Source: Companilactobacillus hulinensis
Lineage (GTDB): Bacteria; Bacillota; Bacilli; Lactobacillales; Lactobacillaceae
Reading direction: 5' to 3'
DNA length: 64,000 nucleotides
NCBI RefSeq assembly: GCF_003946555.1
Contig: NZ_RHOO01000005.1
Span: forward strand, 62,001-126,000
Part shown: one piece after another, positions 16,882 to 27,147 of the stretch
Layout of the letters: each line of letters opens with the position of its first letter
How positions within the stretch are numbered: position 1 is the first letter of the stretch
The notes under the pieces: model-generated
Told to the model about the DNA's origin: nothing
The model's input: only the letters and a program-made list of their open reading frames with translations
Databases searched by the model: none
Position numbers and translations under genes: made by a program

Positions 16882-18561
16882 ATGAGAAGAACTATGCGAA
16901 TTTTATTGTCCCTTTTCGCAATTATGTTGGGATTAGTACTGACGATCGAGACATATAATGTTGAAGCCGCGACAACGCAATCTAATCTTATAACTGCCAA
17001 AATCAACACACCTACTATTGATAATAATAATGAAAAAGCACAAGTTGATTTCCAACTTTCAAATAAGGGAAGTCAGCTTATTTTGCTTTCTCCAGATTAT
17101 GAGAATTTAAATATTGATTATCTGCAAAAAGAATTAGGTAATAGTAATGTTGTTGAAGACAAAAATGATAACTATGTAATTGTTAATCTGAAGAATCAAA
17201 TGAATAGCAAATATAGCGGTTCATTTAACGTAGAGATGAAACAGGCAAACAGCGACAATTTGGTTATTCGAGATATGAATAATGATGACTTGTTTGTTAA
17301 AAATCTTACTCAGATCGATAGCAATAATGAGATAAAAACAACTAATGTCGATGTGTCTAACAAACCGGTTTTGAAAATAAACAATCTTGGGACCACTGAC
17401 AGTTCTGTTAAAACAGGGACTAGCTATGAAGTTACTGGTAGTTGGTATGATTATGACAGTCAAAATGTTCAATTGTATTATGGTTTGGACGATAGCAATT
17501 CTGATAATGCTAAGAAGCTGGTTAATTATACACAAAGTCAAAAAGATAGTAATAATTTTGTGGCACATCAAATTGATGAAAAAATCAATTTGAATGGGCA
17601 GACTGGTGTTCATACAATTTATTTCTGGATTAAAGATGCTGAAGGCCATTGGTCTGATGTTTCCAGCAGCGATATCAATATAAGTAGTTCTACTACTGTG
17701 GTTGCTGTTAAATCTCGAATGATGATGGCTAGGTCTTTGACGGCGTCATCTACAATTTCAACATCGGGATATAAGGTAAGTGCTCTGTTAGTCAATGGAT
17801 CAACTGCGACCGCAAATACAACAACTGCCGATAATCCATATATGAGTAAGTCAAGTTCGTTCAAGTTGAATTTCAATGTTGTTACGCCAAAATATCCTGA
17901 TGATTTTGTTGCAGTGTATTATTCCACAGATGAACAAAGCCAACAATATAATTCGGCGTTAGGTTCTGGTATGAGCCATGAAATGTATAATCCTGTGAAT
18001 ATCGATACTTCTGAATATACAGACAATACGTTGCATCATGTAACAGTAGTAATAAGAAGGATTCAAGATCAAGCAAATTTAAAGCCGGATCCTGATGGAC
18101 CGATTCTAGCTAGCGATACATTCTACTTCAGAACTGGATATAGCTTAGCGGTTGAACCACCAACTAATATTGATTTCGGTTCATACATGCCTGGAAGTAG
18201 TTCATCGACGTTGTTAAATGCTAATTTGGACGGTTCCAAGTTGACGGTAGTTGATGGCCGTTTGACGGATACTAAACAAAAACTGCAACTAGTAACTAAT
18301 AATTTACAAAATGAAAATGGTACTAAACTGAATGGTTCTATCTATTGGGGCAATACCCCTTATCAATATGGAACTCCAATTGATATTAAGACGATTGATT
18401 CTCCATCTAGTGATAACTCAATTAAAACTTATGATTTAAGTAGTTTATTAGAACAAAATTTAAAAATGAAACTTGATCCTTCAAACTTATCAGCAGGTGA
18501 TTACAAAGCAAATAATTCGTTAGGTAATGTTTGGACGTGGCAATTTGTATCAAGTGTTTAA
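16882..18561 (+). CDS. Secreted surface protein, function unknown (neighbour of WxL protein)
   Basis: The 559-residue protein begins with a signal peptide (hydrophobic about residues 7-27, cleavage near VEAATT). The mature part is N-, S- and D-rich and beta-strand-like, with an Ig-like segment around SYEVTGSWYDYDSQNVQLYY and YFWIKDAEGHWSDV (about residues 175-265). The end (NVWTWQFVSSV) faintly resembles a WxL terminus but lacks the full domain. There is no LPxTG motif. GGGGAGGGAAC precedes the ATG. Its position after the WxL gene suggests a surface-adhesion or polymer-binding role in the same complex; this is inference. Confidence 0.7.
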   Translation: MRRTMRILLSLFAIMLGLVLTIETYNVEAATTQSNLITAKINTPTIDNNNEKAQVDFQLSNKGSQLILLSPDYENLNIDYLQKELGNSNVVEDKNDNYVIVNLKNQMNSKYSGSFNVEMKQANSDNLVIRDMNNDDLFVKNLTQIDSNNEIKTTNVDVSNKPVLKINNLGTTDSSVKTGTSYEVTGSWYDYDSQNVQLYYGLDDSNSDNAKKLVNYTQSQKDSNNFVAHQIDEKINLNGQTGVHTIYFWIKDAEGHWSDVSSSDINISSSTTVVAVKSRMMMARSLTASSTISTSGYKVSALLVNGSTATANTTTADNPYMSKSSSFKLNFNVVTPKYPDDFVAVYYSTDEQSQQYNSALGSGMSHEMYNPVNIDTSEYTDNTLHHVTVVIRRIQDQANLKPDPDGPILASDTFYFRTGYSLAVEPPTNIDFGSYMPGSSSSTLLNANLDGSKLTVVDGRLTDTKQKLQLVTNNLQNENGTKLNGSIYWGNTPYQYGTPIDIKTIDSPSSDNSIKTYDLSSLLEQNLKMKLDPSNLSAGDYKANNSLGNVWTWQFVSSV

Positions 18562-18607
18562 TATTTAGAGAGCACAACAAAACACGGTTAACTTCTGAGT
18601 ATAACCT

Positions 18608-18648
18608 AAAAAAATCTCGTATTTACATAGTAAATGCGGGATTTTTTG
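18608..18648 (+). terminator. Intrinsic terminator after the surface-protein gene
   Basis: AAATCTCGTATTTAC pairs with GTAAATGCGGGATTT around ATA, followed by a T run. Confidence 0.85.
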
Positions 18649-18881
18649 TAGTTAAGCGGAAAAAGTTGTGTTTAGTCGCACGTTTAAGCCGCAAATTCAA
18701 CGAATTTTATAGTTACACGATTCCTTTTACACTTTTCAAGATTGGTATACTTCTTTACCACAAAAATAATTCTCCTTTTGTGATTTTTTGAACTTTACAT
18801 TTTATCAAAATTGTAAATTGACTTTTCAAGTTTCAAAAGGGAGAACTTTCAAAATCATTTTAAGTTAAAAACACCCAATGA

Positions 18882-18899
18882 ATACTGATATATCAGTAT
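18882..18899. promoter_or_regulatory. Perfect 18-bp palindrome in the leader region of the glg operon
   Basis: ATACTGATATATCAGTAT is perfectly symmetric and lies about 155 bases before glgB. Two copies of ACTTCT(T)TGTAAA occur downstream at about 18914 and 18971, and TATAAT at 18989-18994 is a likely -10. The 18649-19053 gap is otherwise AT-rich with no gene. Operator function is inferred from symmetry and position only. Confidence 0.45.
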
Positions 18900-19053
18900 A
18901 CAATCTGTATAGTAGACTTCTTGTAAAAATGGGATATTTATCAATAAAAAAATGAATATAATTGATATGAACTTCTTTGTAAAGAGGCTATAATAAGAGT
19001 CCAAGAGTAATATTGTTTGTATTTTCACGAATTATCGAAGGGAAGTGATCTTT

Positions 19054-20943
19054 TTGGTATTGAAGGAAACTATTGAAGATCAAGGCTACTTATTTAATAC
19101 TGGTAAATCATTCAAAAGTTATGGATTTTTGGGGTGTCATGTTCAAGATAATGGTCAAACAATGTTTAATGTTTGGGCACCAAACGCTAAGTCGGTTGCT
19201 CTTGTTGGCGACTTCAACGATTGGAACGATGCCAAATTAGATAAGGTAGGTACAACGGGAATCTGGAACGGTTCTTTTGAAGGTGTCAGTCCAGGGGATC
19301 TGTACAAGTTTGCTGTAACTGGTCCAAATGGAGAACGAAATCTAAAGATTGATCCGTATGCGACTCAATTCGAAAAGAAACCTGGGGATGCTGCAGTTGT
19401 ACCATCTTCAAGTAATCATCGTTGGCATGACGGATTGTGGTTAGGTCGACGTAAACGAAGCAATCCTAGTCAGCGTCCGATCAATATTTATGAAGTACAT
19501 TTAGGATCTTGGAAGCGCCATGATGACGATAGTTATTATAGCTACTCCGAAATGGCCGATGAACTGATTCCATATGTTAAGGCAATGGGATATTCACATA
19601 TTGAATTGATGCCGATCATGGAGCATTTACTTGATGCTTCCTGGGGGTATCAACAATTAGGATACTTTGCCGTTACTAGTCGCTTCGGTAAGATGGACGA
19701 CTTCTTGAATTTTGTGGACAAATGTCATTTAGCCAATATTGGTGTCATAGTCGATTGGGTTCCGGGACACTTCATTAGGAACTACGATGCATTGTATCAA
19801 TATGACGGAACTCCGACCTTTGAATATCAGGATGAAAATCGTGCCAACAATAGTCGCTGGGGTGCCTGGAATTTTGACTTGGGTAAGTCTCAAGTGCATA
19901 GTTTCTTGATTTCTAGTGCCATGTATTGGATTGAGCAGTGTCACCTGGATGGACTTAGAGTGGATGCTGTTTCCAATATGCTGTATCTCGATTATGACGA
20001 TGGCAAAGAAGGCCTGACTAACAGGTATGGTGACAATCACAATCTCGAAGGTATCGAGTTTTTGCAGTTATTGAATGAAACTATCCATACAGAGCATCCT
20101 GACACATTGATGATTGCTGAAGAATCTTCTGCTTATGCTGGTGTAACGGATTCTGTAGAACAAGGCGGTTTAGGCTTTGATTACAAGTGGAACCTAGGCT
20201 GGATGCACGACACATTGAAGTTCTTTGAGATGGATCCATTGTATCGTCACGACAATTTCAATCTGCTGACCTTTGCCTTTGTTTATATGTACAATGAGAA
20301 GTTTATTTTGCCGTTTTCTCATGATGAAGTGGTTCATGGTAAGAAGTCACTAATGCACAAGATGCCGGGGGATCGCTACAATCAATTCGCTAATTTACGT
20401 ACGATGATGACTTACTTGATGGCTTTTCCGGGTAAGAAGTTAACCTTTATGGGATCTGAATGGGGTCAATTTTTGGAATGGCGTGATTGGAGTCAGCTTG
20501 AATGGGTCGATTTGAAGGATCCAATGAACAACAAGATGCATGAATTCACGCAATTATTAAATCAGATCTATCACGAGCAAAGACCAATGTGGGAACAGGA
20601 TTATGTTCCTGAAGGATTAAGTTATACCAACACTGATGACGCTGAGAGCTCAACTATGGGCTTCATACGCCAAGGTAAGAAGAAACGACAGTTTACAGTT
20701 GCTGCATTCAACTTTGTACCAGTTGAACGGCAAGATTATCGTATCGGCGTACCTTTTGCTGGGGAATACGAATTATTGCTTAATACTGAAGATGAGCGCT
20801 TCGGTGGTACTTGGACGAAGCTTCAAACTCACTTCGTGGCAGACGCTACTCCATACAAAGGACAGCCGGCAAGCTTCACCGTTACACTTCCAGCAATGGG
20901 AGCATTATTGATCAAACCGATTAATTTAAAATCTATCAAGTAG
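19054..20943 (+). CDS. glgB: 1,4-alpha-glucan branching enzyme
   Basis: The enzyme makes alpha-1,6 branches in glycogen. A CBM48-type N-terminal domain (FNVWAPNAKSVALVGDFNDW) precedes the GH13 barrel with its four regions: DWVPGHF, GLRVDAVSNM (nucleophile Asp), LMIAEESS (acid Glu) and LPFSHDEVVHG. The length of about 630 residues is standard. I prefer the TTG at 19054, spaced from GGAAGTG; the GTG at 19045 lies inside that ribosome site. It is first in glgBCDAP plus a GH13 hydrolase, so the operon makes and degrades glycogen. Confidence 0.93.
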   Translation: MVLKETIEDQGYLFNTGKSFKSYGFLGCHVQDNGQTMFNVWAPNAKSVALVGDFNDWNDAKLDKVGTTGIWNGSFEGVSPGDLYKFAVTGPNGERNLKIDPYATQFEKKPGDAAVVPSSSNHRWHDGLWLGRRKRSNPSQRPINIYEVHLGSWKRHDDDSYYSYSEMADELIPYVKAMGYSHIELMPIMEHLLDASWGYQQLGYFAVTSRFGKMDDFLNFVDKCHLANIGVIVDWVPGHFIRNYDALYQYDGTPTFEYQDENRANNSRWGAWNFDLGKSQVHSFLISSAMYWIEQCHLDGLRVDAVSNMLYLDYDDGKEGLTNRYGDNHNLEGIEFLQLLNETIHTEHPDTLMIAEESSAYAGVTDSVEQGGLGFDYKWNLGWMHDTLKFFEMDPLYRHDNFNLLTFAFVYMYNEKFILPFSHDEVVHGKKSLMHKMPGDRYNQFANLRTMMTYLMAFPGKKLTFMGSEWGQFLEWRDWSQLEWVDLKDPMNNKMHEFTQLLNQIYHEQRPMWEQDYVPEGLSYTNTDDAESSTMGFIRQGKKKRQFTVAAFNFVPVERQDYRIGVPFAGEYELLLNTEDERFGGTWTKLQTHFVADATPYKGQPASFTVTLPAMGALLIKPINLKSIK

Positions 20944-20955
20944 AGGGTGAGCCAA

Positions 20956-22101
20956 ATGAATGAAAATGATGAAATGTTAGCCATTATTCTAGCTGGCGGA
21001 CAAGGAAGCCGTTTGGGCAAATTAACTAAGTCTACTGCAAAACCAGCGATTCCTTTCGGTGGTCGTTATCGTATCATTGATTTTACTTTGAGTAATTGTG
21101 CTAATTCAGGTATTGATACTGTTGGCGTTATAACGCAGTATCAACCATTGGAATTGAATGCCCACATTGGTAATGGATCTAGTTGGGGACTAGATGATCA
21201 AAATGGCGGAGTTACTGTATTACAGCCATTTTCATCGACAGAAGGTGAGAAGTTCTTCGAAGGAACTGCTCACGCTATTTATCAAAATATTGAATATATC
21301 GACCAACAGAATCCAGAGTATCTGCTGGTTCTATCAGGTGATCACATCTATAAGATGGATTATCGTAAGATGCTGGAATATCACAAGGCTAAGAAAGCTT
21401 CATTGACTGTTGGCGTTATTCCAGTCACTACTGAAGAGGCTAAGCGCTTTGGGATGATGAATACTGATGAGACTGATCGAATCATTGAGTTTGAAGAGAA
21501 GCCTGAGCATCCAAAGAGTAACAAGGCTTCAATGGGTATCTACATCTTTAATTGGCCTACTTTGAGAAACTATCTCACAACAAGTTTCAGTACTAATAAG
21601 AAGCTAGAAGACTTCGGTAAGAATGTTATTCCAATGTATCTAGCAAACAATGAGTCAACATATGCTTATTCATTTGAAGGCTATTGGCGTGATGTGGGTA
21701 CTATTCACAGTCTCTGGCAAGCCAATATGGAATTCTTATCACCACATAACAGTCTTAATATTGGTGACCACAACTGGCGTATCAATTCTAAGGCACAAGT
21801 CCTTCCGCCAATGTTTTTAACCAATACAAGTAATGTCAATAATTCAATGATCGTTGATAGTTGCTATGTTTCCGGTGAGATCGATCATTCAATTCTTTCT
21901 CAACGTGTATCTGTCGGGTCAGGCAGCAAGGTCGTCGACAGCATGATCATGCCAGGGGCAACTATTGGTAAGAATGCTGTGGTCGATCATGCACTGATAG
22001 GTGAAGAGGCTGTGATCGGTGACGATGCAGTGGTAAAAGGAACAACTGATGATATCGCCGTCGTAGGTTATGGCGAAGTTCTGGGGGTTAAAAAATCATG
22101 A
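20956..22101 (+). CDS. glgC: Glucose-1-phosphate adenylyltransferase, catalytic subunit
   Basis: This subunit makes ADP-glucose from glucose 1-phosphate and [23 protein letters not shown] is the nucleotide-binding loop, [14 protein letters not shown] the activator/substrate region, and GTAHAIYQN and [16 protein letters not shown] are conserved; a left-handed beta-helix forms the C-terminus. ATG 20956 follows AGAGGGTGA; an upstream GTG is within that site. It is 12 bases after glgB and overlaps glgD by four bases. Confidence 0.93.
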   Translation: MNENDEMLAIILAGGQGSRLGKLTKSTAKPAIPFGGRYRIIDFTLSNCANSGIDTVGVITQYQPLELNAHIGNGSSWGLDDQNGGVTVLQPFSSTEGEKFFEGTAHAIYQNIEYIDQQNPEYLLVLSGDHIYKMDYRKMLEYHKAKKASLTVGVIPVTTEEAKRFGMMNTDETDRIIEFEEKPEHPKSNKASMGIYIFNWPTLRNYLTTSFSTNKKLEDFGKNVIPMYLANNESTYAYSFEGYWRDVGTIHSLWQANMEFLSPHNSLNIGDHNWRINSKAQVLPPMFLTNTSNVNNSMIVDSCYVSGEIDHSILSQRVSVGSGSKVVDSMIMPGATIGKNAVVDHALIGEEAVIGDDAVVKGTTDDIAVVGYGEVLGVKKS

Positions 22102-23270
22102 AACACAATACTGTTAGCGCAATTATAAATTTGGTTGAACCATGGGAATCACTAGAACCTTTAACAACGGAACGTCCAGTGGGAACTTTGCCATTTGGTG
22201 GCCGTTATCGTCTGATAGACTTCCCATTATCTAGTATTGCTAATGCCGGGATCAGGAACGTTATGATAACTTCACCACGTTCAGGTCGTTCTGTATCAGA
22301 TCACCTTCGTAGTGGTAATGACTGGAACCTTGATACTATTCGTGGTGGCTTATTCAACTTCCCATATAACGACTTATCACTTGTTTCTCCAGAGAAGAGG
22401 GACAATCTGATTCATCATTATTACGACAATACAATTCTGTTCCTAAAACGCAGTAATAGTGAATACTCGGTAATTATGGGGACACGTAATATTTGTAATA
22501 TCGATCTAAGTGCATTGCTTCGTTATCATCAGGAGCGTGATAATCCTGTGACGACAGTCTATAAGAGTATTGAAGCAGATGACATTGAACCAGATACAAC
22601 GGTACTTCAAGTGACCGATAACGGAATGGCCACTGCAATTGTCCCAGCTTCTAATACGAATGTTTCGCCAACTGACAATGGCAAACTTGCTAAGAGCTTA
22701 AATATTTACTTGATGAGTACGGTCGATCTGATCGATATTCTGAAGGAAGCTAATATGCGTGGTGACTTGATCAGCTTAGAGCGTTTGATGTTGCAAGCTG
22801 TTATTCAACATAATGCTAATGCCTTCGAATACACGGGCTTCTATGCCAATATTCATGATATTAAGAGCTATTACGATGCTAGTATGTCAGTTCTTAGTGA
22901 AGATAACTTCAGAGCCTTGTTTTATAGCCAACGTCGTATCTATACTAAGGTCAAGAATGAGATTCCAACCTTTTTTGCCAAGAGCTCACAAGTCAAAGGA
23001 AGCTTGTGTGGTACTGGTGGATATATTGAGGGCAAGATCGATCATTCGGTGATTTTCCGTAATGTATTCATCAATCGCAATACTGAAATCGCAGATTCTG
23101 TCATTATGCAGGGGACTAGGATCGGCGCTGGAACAACGATTGAGAATGCTGTTATAGATAAGAATGTAGTAATTGGTCCAAATTTAAAGCTGAAAGGAAC
23201 CCCTGATAATCCTTTGGTGATCGGCAAGGGTAAACGGATATTTCGGCAGACGGAGGTAACAAATGACTAA
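22098..23270 (+). CDS. glgD: Glucose-1-phosphate adenylyltransferase, GlgD subunit
   Basis: This is the paralogous partner of Glg[20 protein letters not shown] and the C-terminal beta-helix repeats are kept, but the N-terminal GGxGxRL nucleotide loop is replaced (residues 1-30 read [20 protein letters not shown]), as in regulatory GlgD subunits of Firmicutes. It therefore probably modulates GlgC in a heterotetramer rather than acting alone. ATGA overlap with glgC indicates coupling; it overlaps glgA by eight bases. Confidence 0.92.
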   Translation: MKHNTVSAIINLVEPWESLEPLTTERPVGTLPFGGRYRLIDFPLSSIANAGIRNVMITSPRSGRSVSDHLRSGNDWNLDTIRGGLFNFPYNDLSLVSPEKRDNLIHHYYDNTILFLKRSNSEYSVIMGTRNICNIDLSALLRYHQERDNPVTTVYKSIEADDIEPDTTVLQVTDNGMATAIVPASNTNVSPTDNGKLAKSLNIYLMSTVDLIDILKEANMRGDLISLERLMLQAVIQHNANAFEYTGFYANIHDIKSYYDASMSVLSEDNFRALFYSQRRIYTKVKNEIPTFFAKSSQVKGSLCGTGGYIEGKIDHSVIFRNVFINRNTEIADSVIMQGTRIGAGTTIENAVIDKNVVIGPNLKLKGTPDNPLVIGKGKRIFRQTEVTND

Positions 23271-24702
23271 GGTTTTGTTTGCATCGGCGGAGGCAGCACC
23301 ATTTTATAAGACAGGTGGATTGGGTGATGTCGCCTATGCTCTTCCTAAGGCATTGAACAAGGATGTTGATGATCTGCGAATAGTAATTCCATACTATGAG
23401 AAGTTGTTTCCAGAGAAGTATCGCAAATTATTAAAGGATTGGATGTATTTTCAAGTTAGGGTAGGCTATGAAAACAAATATTGTGGCATCAAGACTTTGG
23501 AACTTGATGGACTTAAGTATTATTTGATCGACAATGAGGAATATTTCGGTCGAGACAATTTGTACGGTTATTGGGATGATGGCGAACGATTTGCCTTCTT
23601 CCAATTAGCCATTTGTGAAATGATGGAAAAAATCAACTTTATACCTGATGTGATGCACTTGAATGACTGGCACACATCATTTATCCCTGTCTTATTGAAG
23701 GACAAATACAATTGGATACAAGCTTACTCTCATATTAAGACTGTCCTGACGATTCATAATATTCAATTCCAAGGCGTCTATGATCCAATTATTTTGGGCA
23801 GCCTGTTTGGAATTGGTACTAGGACCTTTGATGAAGGAAGTATTGAGTTCTATGGCAATGTCAATTTCATGAAAGGTGGTATAACATACGCAGATGCTGT
23901 TACGACGGTGTCGCCGAGTTATGCTTCAGAAATCCAAACTCCAGACTTTGGTGAACATCTTGAAGGGATATTAAAAGATAATTCATATAAGCTTCAAGGT
24001 ATCGTCAACGGAATTGATATGAAAGTCTATGATCCTGCAGCCGATGCATCAATTCCTTATAACTTTGATGCTGAACACATGGAGAATAAATTGAAGGACA
24101 AACATGCGTTACAAAAGGCAGTTGGATTACCAGAAAAGGACGTGCCAGTTTTTGCAGTGGTATCGAGATTGACTCGTCAAAAAGGTATGGATTTGTTGTT
24201 AGCTGCTTTGAATGACTTCTTGCACAAAAATGATGCGCAAGTTGTTATTCTTGGAACCGGAGATCCAGACTTGGAAGCTGGTTTCAAAGGCTACCAGGAG
24301 GCTTTCAAAGACAAATTTGCGGCCAAGATTCAATTTGACGTCAAATTAGCGCAGATGATTTATGCCGGAAGTGATATGTTCTTGATGCCGTCCGCTTTTG
24401 AACCTTGTGGTTTATCGCAAATGATGGCTATGCGTTATGGAAGCGTGCCAATTGTTCACTCAGTTGGTGGCTTACGTGACACAGTTACTCCATTCAATAA
24501 ATTCACCAAGACGGGGACTGGTTTTGGGTTTGATGATTATCGTTTTGAAGTATTGGGAGAAATGATGAATTCAGCTTTTGAGTTGTACCATGATGATCCT
24601 AAAACTTGGCAAAAACTTAGAAATCAGGGAATGAGACAGGATTTCGGCTGGCAGAAGTCGGCTAAGAAATATCGTCAATTGTATCAAGAATTAGCCGACT
24701 AA
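23263..24702 (+). CDS. glgA: Glycogen synthase (ADP-glucose, GT5)
   Basis: The 479-residue GT5 synthase extends the alpha-1,4-glucan from ADP-glucose. The N-terminal FASAEAAPFYKTGGLGDV is the KxGGL ADP-glucose-binding motif, VMHLNDWHTSFIP and VVSRLTRQKGMDLL mark the two Rossmann halves, and MPSAFEPCGLSQMMAMRYG is the conserved C-terminal catalytic motif. The length is standard. The ribosome site GACGGAGGT lies inside the end of glgD. Confidence 0.95.
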   Translation: MTKVLFASAEAAPFYKTGGLGDVAYALPKALNKDVDDLRIVIPYYEKLFPEKYRKLLKDWMYFQVRVGYENKYCGIKTLELDGLKYYLIDNEEYFGRDNLYGYWDDGERFAFFQLAICEMMEKINFIPDVMHLNDWHTSFIPVLLKDKYNWIQAYSHIKTVLTIHNIQFQGVYDPIILGSLFGIGTRTFDEGSIEFYGNVNFMKGGITYADAVTTVSPSYASEIQTPDFGEHLEGILKDNSYKLQGIVNGIDMKVYDPAADASIPYNFDAEHMENKLKDKHALQKAVGLPEKDVPVFAVVSRLTRQKGMDLLLAALNDFLHKNDAQVVILGTGDPDLEAGFKGYQEAFKDKFAAKIQFDVKLAQMIYAGSDMFLMPSAFEPCGLSQMMAMRYGSVPIVHSVGGLRDTVTPFNKFTKTGTGFGFDDYRFEVLGEMMNSAFELYHDDPKTWQKLRNQGMRQDFGWQKSAKKYRQLYQELAD

Positions 24703-24729
24703 ATCTGGTTACTACAGGAGCAAAAAAAC

Positions 24730-27135
24730 ATGAAATTAAAAGAAGCTAAGTTTACTACGGATTTTATCAATGAAATCAAGGCTATGTATGCTGTTGATCT
24801 AAAAGAGACGTCCTCATTGGAACAATTCATTGCATTAGGACACTTGATCAAGCGTTATGACGCTGATAATTGGACTAGAACTTCTAAGAGCTATCGAAAA
24901 AATGATGACAAGCAAGTTTATTATTTTTCAATTGAATTCTTGCCAGGTAGATTACTACAGTCTAACTTGTTGAATCTTGATATTTTAGATACCGTCAGCA
25001 GTGGCTTAAAGAATCTCGGTTTGGATTTTGAAAAGATTTGCGAAGCTGAACCAGATCCTGGACTAGGAAATGGTGGATTGGGTAGACTTGCTGCATGCTA
25101 TATGGATTCAATGGCTAGTTTGGGTATGGCTGGTAACGGTAATGGTATTCGTTACCGTTATGGATTATTCAAACAAGTATTCATGAATGGCTATCAAGTT
25201 GAATTGCCGGATGATTGGCTTCGTAATGGTAATGTATGGGAAGTCCGTCGTGAGAATCGTGCTTGTTTAGTTAGATTTGGTGGACACGTTTGGTTACAAG
25301 AGCAAGAAGACGGAGCACTTCGACCAGTTTACGATCATACCGATGATGTCTTAGCTGTTCCATATGATATTGGGATGGCCGGATATCACAATGATGTGAC
25401 TAACACCTTGAGGTTGTGGTCAGCTGAGTTACCTCCAAGTGCTGATCAAACCTACTATTCACAACAACAACGTGACAATATTGATGATATTACCAAGGTA
25501 TTATATCCTGATGATTCCAATGCTGAAGGCCGCTCACTGAGATTGCGCCAAGAGTATTTCTTTTCATCAGCTGGGATGCAGAGCATTGTTCGTCACTACT
25601 TCTTGGATCATACTAGTCTGAAGTATTTCGCTCAAAAGGTAGCGGTTCATATTAACGATACCCATCCAACTTTGGTTATCCCCGAACTCATGCGAATTTT
25701 ACTTGATGAATATGACTGTTCATGGGACACGGCTTGGCAAATAACGGCCGCAACGATGAGTTATACCAATCACACCATCATGCAAGAAGCACTTGAGAAA
25801 TGGCCAATAGATATGTTCAAGGGACTGCTTCCAAGAATCTATCAGATTGTTGAAGAGATCGACCGTCGCTACCGAGTTGAGAAGACTCCTATATTCGGCG
25901 ACAATGTCGTTGACCGCACAGCTCCATTGGGTGATGGACAAGTTAGAATGGCCTATCTAGCAGTTATTGGTAGTCACAGTGTTAATGGTGTAGCGCCGCT
26001 ACATACTGAATTACTGAAGAAGGATGTCTTGGCTGATCTTTACCGCATCTATCCTGAAAAATTCAATAATAAGACTAATGGAATCGCCGATCGTCGATGG
26101 CTAGAGTTAGCTAATCGTCCATTAACCAAGTTGATCGATCACAAGATCGGTACTGACTGGCATTCAAATCCTAAGCAATTACAAACTTTGTCGGCGTTTG
26201 AGAACGATACCGAGTTCTTGCATCAATTGGCTGAGGTTAAAGCTATAAATAAGCAGAAGTTAGCTGATTATGTGCAAGAGAAAATGAATATTACTCTTAA
26301 CACTAGTGCCATTTTTGATGTACAGATCAAGCGTCTCCACGCTTATAAGCGTCAACTACTTCATGCATTAGAAATAATTCGTGAGTATTTGGATATCAAG
26401 GATCACCCCAAGAAGGATGTCACTCCAAGAGTTCACATTTTTGGCGCCAAGGCTGCTCCTAGTTATCATTACGCTAAGTCAGTTATTAAGGTTATCAATG
26501 CCTTAGCTGACTTGGTCAATAATGATCCGACCATTGGCGATAAGTTGAAGGTCGTCTTCATTCCAAATTATGGTGTTTCATTAGGCGAGTTGATCATTCC
26601 TGCCGCAGATATCAGTGAGCAGATCTCAACTGCATCTAAGGAAGCATCAGGAACTAGCAATATGAAACTAATGACTAATGGGGCTCTTTCTCTAGCTACG
26701 ATGGATGGTGCCAATATTGATATCGTTAAAGCCGCCGGCGCTGAGAATGAGTATACCTTTGGATTAACAGCTGACGATGTCTATGGTTATTATCATCGTG
26801 GCGATTATCGTGCTAGAACATTCTATGATGATAATCCCGAATTACAGCGAATCGTTGGTTCCTTAATCGATAATATGATTCCCGGAATTACCACTGAAGG
26901 TCATGAAATTTATGATTCACTATTGCAATACAATGATGAATATTTTGTCTTAGCTGATTATGCTGCCTATGTTGCCAAACAAGAGAAGATCTCACATGAC
27001 TTCAATGATGTTGAGGCATGGCAGAAGCGTTCATTGGCTAATATTGCTGCATCCGGTACCTTCTCCGCAGATTATGCAGTTGCCCGTTATGCGGAGGATA
27101 TTTGGCAAGTTCCTTATAACCGGATCCTTAAGTAA
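24730..27135 (+). CDS. glgP: Glycogen/maltodextrin phosphorylase (GT35)
   Basis: The 801-residue phosphorylase releases glucose 1-phosphate from glucan ends. YYFSIEFLPGRLLQ and AEPDPGLGNGGLGRLAACY are family signatures, VHINDTHPTLVIPEL is conserved, and EASGTSNMKLMTNGALSLATMDGANI surrounds the pyridoxal-phosphate lysine (SGTSNMK). ACAGGAGC precedes the ATG. It lies 27 bases after glgA and supplies the degradative side of the operon. Confidence 0.94.
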   Translation: MKLKEAKFTTDFINEIKAMYAVDLKETSSLEQFIALGHLIKRYDADNWTRTSKSYRKNDDKQVYYFSIEFLPGRLLQSNLLNLDILDTVSSGLKNLGLDFEKICEAEPDPGLGNGGLGRLAACYMDSMASLGMAGNGNGIRYRYGLFKQVFMNGYQVELPDDWLRNGNVWEVRRENRACLVRFGGHVWLQEQEDGALRPVYDHTDDVLAVPYDIGMAGYHNDVTNTLRLWSAELPPSADQTYYSQQQRDNIDDITKVLYPDDSNAEGRSLRLRQEYFFSSAGMQSIVRHYFLDHTSLKYFAQKVAVHINDTHPTLVIPELMRILLDEYDCSWDTAWQITAATMSYTNHTIMQEALEKWPIDMFKGLLPRIYQIVEEIDRRYRVEKTPIFGDNVVDRTAPLGDGQVRMAYLAVIGSHSVNGVAPLHTELLKKDVLADLYRIYPEKFNNKTNGIADRRWLELANRPLTKLIDHKIGTDWHSNPKQLQTLSAFENDTEFLHQLAEVKAINKQKLADYVQEKMNITLNTSAIFDVQIKRLHAYKRQLLHALEIIREYLDIKDHPKKDVTPRVHIFGAKAAPSYHYAKSVIKVINALADLVNNDPTIGDKLKVVFIPNYGVSLGELIIPAADISEQISTASKEASGTSNMKLMTNGALSLATMDGANIDIVKAAGAENEYTFGLTADDVYGYYHRGDYRARTFYDDNPELQRIVGSLIDNMIPGITTEGHEIYDSLLQYNDEYFVLADYAAYVAKQEKISHDFNDVEAWQKRSLANIAASGTFSADYAVARYAEDIWQVPYNRILK

Positions 27136-27147
27136 AGAGGTAGTTCG

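Noticed and set aside
18531-18791. Open frame of 86 codons after the surface-protein gene
   Set aside because: It overlaps the end of the preceding gene and an intrinsic terminator, and lacks a ribosome site.
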